Shown piece after piece: positions 7,260 to 9,932 of a DNA stretch of 9,932 nucleotides (positions are counted from its first letter, which is position 1; every line of letters starts with the position of its first letter). The stretch covers positions 13,600 to 23,531 of the forward strand of contig DXOJ01000739.1 of assembly GCA_019412865.1 (NCBI GenBank), read 5' to 3'. A program made the position numbers and the translations under genes. The notes below the pieces were generated by a model. The model did not search any database and had not been told where the DNA came from. It saw only the letters and a list, made by a program, of their open reading frames with translations. This stretch comes from Bacteroides sp. (GTDB lineage Bacteria > Bacteroidota > Bacteroidia > Bacteroidales > Bacteroidaceae).

Positions 7260-7336
7260 CATCAGGAGCCTCCGTTTACGGGGCATTATACTACAATCAA
7301 GAAAAAGTGGACAAGCAGCAGGCACGGCCACTGGCA

Positions 7337-7339
7337 TGA
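7337..7339 (+). other. In-frame TGA 2 (mobB codon 32)
   Basis: Context gca-TGA-aac, between ARPLA and NRIMEP. The ancestral residue is not obvious from the family pattern I know. An ATG follows 9 bases later in frame. Confidence 0.9.
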
Positions 7340-8032
7340 AACCGGATCATGGAACCGGCAGACGGCCATCCGACCATCCAGCACTGCATCCGTTCCTTCG
7401 AACCGTATCTGGCGGCTAACCGCCGGACTGAGAAGCCCGTTATCCACATTTCATTAAATCCACACCCGGACGATGTGCTGACCGATGAACAGTTGACCGC
7501 TATCGGCCAGGAATACATGGAAAAAATGGGATATGGCAACCAACCCTATATCATCTACCGGCATGAGGATATCGGCAGGCCCCACATCCATATCGTCTCC
7601 CTGCGTATTGACGAGCAGGGAAAGAAAATTAAAGATTACAAAGAATGGCAACGCTCGACCGCTGTTTGCCGGGAGCTGGAGAGGAAATACCATCTGTTAC
7701 CCGCCGAGAAGATGGAGCGACGGGAATCCCTGCCGCTGACTGCCGTCGATTACCGGAAGGGGGATATCAAGCATCAGATAGCCAATGTGGTCAAGCCCGT
7801 CATGCAGGGATACAAGTTCCAATCCGTCAAGGAGTTTAAAGCCCTGCTTGGCCTTTTCCATGTAACGGTGGAAGAGGCCCACAAGACGATAAAGGGAAAG
7901 ACCTATCATGGACTGGTCTATGCGGCTACCGATGAAAAAGGAGAACGGACCGGCGTAGCCATCAAATCCAGCAAGATCGGTAAAAGCGTAGGCTACGAGG
8001 CACTCCAAAAGAAATTTGTGAAAAGCAAACAA

Positions 8033-8035
8033 TGA
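8033..8035 (+). other. In-frame TGA 3 (mobB codon 264)
   Basis: Context caa-TGA-att, between FVKSKQ and IARHPV. Tryptophan would fit the local helix, but this is a guess. Confidence 0.88.
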
Positions 8036-8506
8036 ATTGCCCGACATCCCGTACCCGTACAGACGAAGGAAGCTATCGCTACCGCCCTGCAAGGACAGCC
8101 CACCCGTCAGGGATTCCTGCAGGAACTTTCTGGAAAAGGCATTGCCGCCATACTCTGGCAGAACGATTCCGGTGTGATCTATGGCGTGACCTACATCGAC
8201 CATAACTCAAAGACCGTATTCAAGGGCTCGCTTCTGGGCAAAGAATATTCGGCATCGGTTATAAACCGGAAGTACGGCACGATCCCACCGGAAAAGACTG
8301 AAGAAGCCCCTGTTATCCATCCGTCCGAACCGGAAATGAAAGAGACGGAGCTGGTGGAAGGACTGCTTGATATATTCTCTTTGGAATCCTATCCGTATCC
8401 GGCAGACGACCTGACGCAAAGCCCTTACGGGAAAAAGAAAAAGAGAAAACGCAGAGGTCCGCATCTGGGCTAATAAAATGTATCACCATTAATTATCATA
8501 CCGCTT

Positions 8507-9932
8507 ATGTCACAAGACGAAACCAGAGGGCTCAATAAGAACCTTGACTTCATGAGGGCCATCAGCATCCTATTTTTAGTGATGAATGTCTATTATTTCT
8601 GCTATCCCTATTTTCTTTCCATGAACCTGAACATCGGTGTCGTGGACAAGATACTGCTCAATTTCCAGCGGGATACCGGGCTGTTTTCCCATTCGCTGGT
8701 GAGCAAGTCCTTCAGTCTGCTCTTCCTTTTCTTCTCCTGCATGGGAGCGAAAGGACGGAAGGACGTGGAGATGTCATGAAGGAGTATCGGCTGTTACCTT
8801 ATAGCCGGGATGCTGCTCTTTTTTGGTAGCGAGCTCTTACTGACGGCACGCTTCCCCGTCGCGCTTCTAACCTTATTATATGTAGCTACCGTAGCTGCCG
8901 GATATATCAGCCTGCTTACCGCCGGAACCTGGATCAGCCGCCTGTTGAAGAACCAACTCATGGATGACGTCTTTAACGACGAGAACGAGAGCTTCATGCA
9001 GGAGCGCAGGTTGATTGCCAATGAATACTCGGTAAACCTGCCCACCCGTTTCCGTTACCAACGAAAGACCTATTCAGGCTGGATAAACGTGATTAATCCC
9101 TTCCGCGCCTCATTGATATTAGGCACGCCGGGATCAGGAAAGAGTTATGCCATCATCAATAACTATATCCGCCAGCAGATAGAGAAAGGATTCGCCGCCT
9201 ATATCTATGATTTTAAGTATCCGGATTTAAGCATAATTGCTTATAACCAGCTGCTTAAAAACAAGGATAAGTATGCCAAGCCGGTCGGATTTTATGTGAT
9301 TAATTTCGATGATCCCAGATACAGCCACCGGTGCAATCCCCTCAATCCTTCGTTTCTATCCGATATCGCGGATGCATACGAATCAGCGTATGTAATCATG
9401 TTAAATTTGAACAAGAGTTGGATTCAAAAGCAGGGAGATTTCTTTGTAGAAAGCCCGATTGTGCTATTTGCGGCGGTGATCTGGTATCTTAAAATCTATG
9501 AAAACGGGAAATTCTGCACCTTCCCACATGCCATAGAGCTATTGAATAAACCGTATTCCGACCTGTTCACCATACTGACCTCTTACCGGGAGCTGGAGAA
9601 TTACCTGTCACCTTTTATGGATGCATGGAAAGGTGGTGCGATGGAGCAGCTCCAAGGGCAGATAGCTTCCGCCAAAATTCCGCTATCAAGGCTGATCTCA
9701 CCTGCCTTATATTGGATTATGACCGGAGATGACTTCACGCTGGATATCAATAATCCGGAGGAACCCAAAGTTTTGTGCGTCGGCAATAACCCTGACAGAC
9801 AGAATATTTACTCATGTGCGTTAGGATTGTATAATGCCCGTATCGTTAAAATGGTCAACCGAAAAGGCAGGCTCAAATGCTCTATTCTAGTGGATGAGGT
9901 TCCCACACTTTACTTTAAAGGACTTGACACCC
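8507..9932 (+). pseudogene. mobC: MobC-type coupling protein (VirD4/TraG ATPase), TGA at codon 91, truncated by window edge
   Basis: The frame starts at ATG 8507, 33 bp after mobB, has TGA at 8777-8779, and is then open to the window end (475 codons seen; the family is usually longer). Residues 17-37 and 64-78 are membrane helices, and after the TGA two more follow (about 96-111 and 114-136), so the stop falls in the loop after GAKGRKDVEMS. Walker A GTPGSGKS is at 206-213 and Walker B SILVDE at 459-464. NEYSVNLPTRF and NPFRASLILG are typical of the Bacteroides MobC/TraG group. The protein is the inner-membrane hexameric ATPase that links the relaxase-DNA complex to the conjugation channel. 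From memory, homologues carry tryptophan close to the TGA position (ITWRKIY-like), which would fit TGG changed to TGA. Read by the standard code, only a 90-residue membrane stub is made. Confidence 0.82.
8777..8779 (+). other. In-frame TGA 4 (mobC codon 91)
   Basis: Context tca-TGA-agg, between VEMS and RSIGCY. Tryptophan is the likely ancestral residue by analogy with MobC/TraG homologues. Confidence 0.9.

Larger units (their letters stand above)
7244..8473 (+). pseudogene. mobB: MobB-type relaxase with two in-frame TGA codons (32 and 264)
   Basis: ATG 7244 to TAA 8471-8473 spans 409 positions, a normal length for Bacteroides MobB relaxases, but TGA occurs at 7337-7339 and 8033-8035. The N-terminal segment MVAKITSGASVYGALYYNQ is the conserved start and likely supplies the nicking tyrosine (Y12, Y16 or Y17). 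VIHISLNPHPDD (66-77) and HEDIGRPHIHIVS (107-119, with the metal-binding HxH at 114/116) are relaxase motifs. After codon 264 a lysine-rich tail ends in KKKKRKRRG. Relaxases nick oriT and stay bound to the DNA end during transfer. An in-frame ATG at 7349, nine bases past the first TGA, could restart translation, giving a 228-residue protein (7349-8035) with the HxH site but without the tyrosine segment. The 145 codons after the second TGA remain open and family-like. There are no frameshifts. Confidence 0.82.

Overview
The window looks like gut Bacteroidales DNA (Bacteroides, Phocaeicola or Parabacteroides type). The evidence is close resemblance of all genes to Bacteroidales families, the general lack of Shine-Dalgarno sequences, and a regulatory and mobilisation block of the CTnDOT/RteABC kind. 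It falls into two parts that meet between about 1938 and 2158.

Left part (1-1937), ordinary chromosome: the 3' end of an alpha-glucan phosphorylase gene, an arginase-fold protein of unknown substrate 6 bp downstream, and an intact methylglyoxal synthase gene. All are on the plus strand.

Right part (about 2159-9932), conjugative-element DNA: rteA (hybrid sensor kinase) and rteB (NtrC-type sigma-54 activator) overlap by 23 bp and end at a very strong hairpin terminator. Next come rteC, a hairpin plus an array of four GTCA motifs exactly 10 bp apart (candidate oriT or relaxosome site), and then mobA (relaxosome accessory protein), mobB (relaxase) and mobC (VirD4/TraG-type coupling protein, running off the right edge). 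In CTnDOT, RteA/RteB respond to tetracycline and switch on rteC, and RteC then switches on excision. MobA, MobB and MobC would nick the DNA and deliver it to the transfer channel. tetQ, which heads the rteA-rteB operon in CTnDOT, is absent here, as are integrase and excision genes on this side.

The most unusual observation is that every mob gene is interrupted by in-frame TGA: once in mobA, twice in mobB and once in mobC. The frames are otherwise intact with no frameshift. All four stops are TGA and all four sit in the same pentamer, ATGAA. Under the standard code the relaxosome is dead, while rteA, rteB and rteC look intact. Either this is a decaying element with a striking substitution bias, or UGA is read through here. 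The sequence alone does not decide between these.
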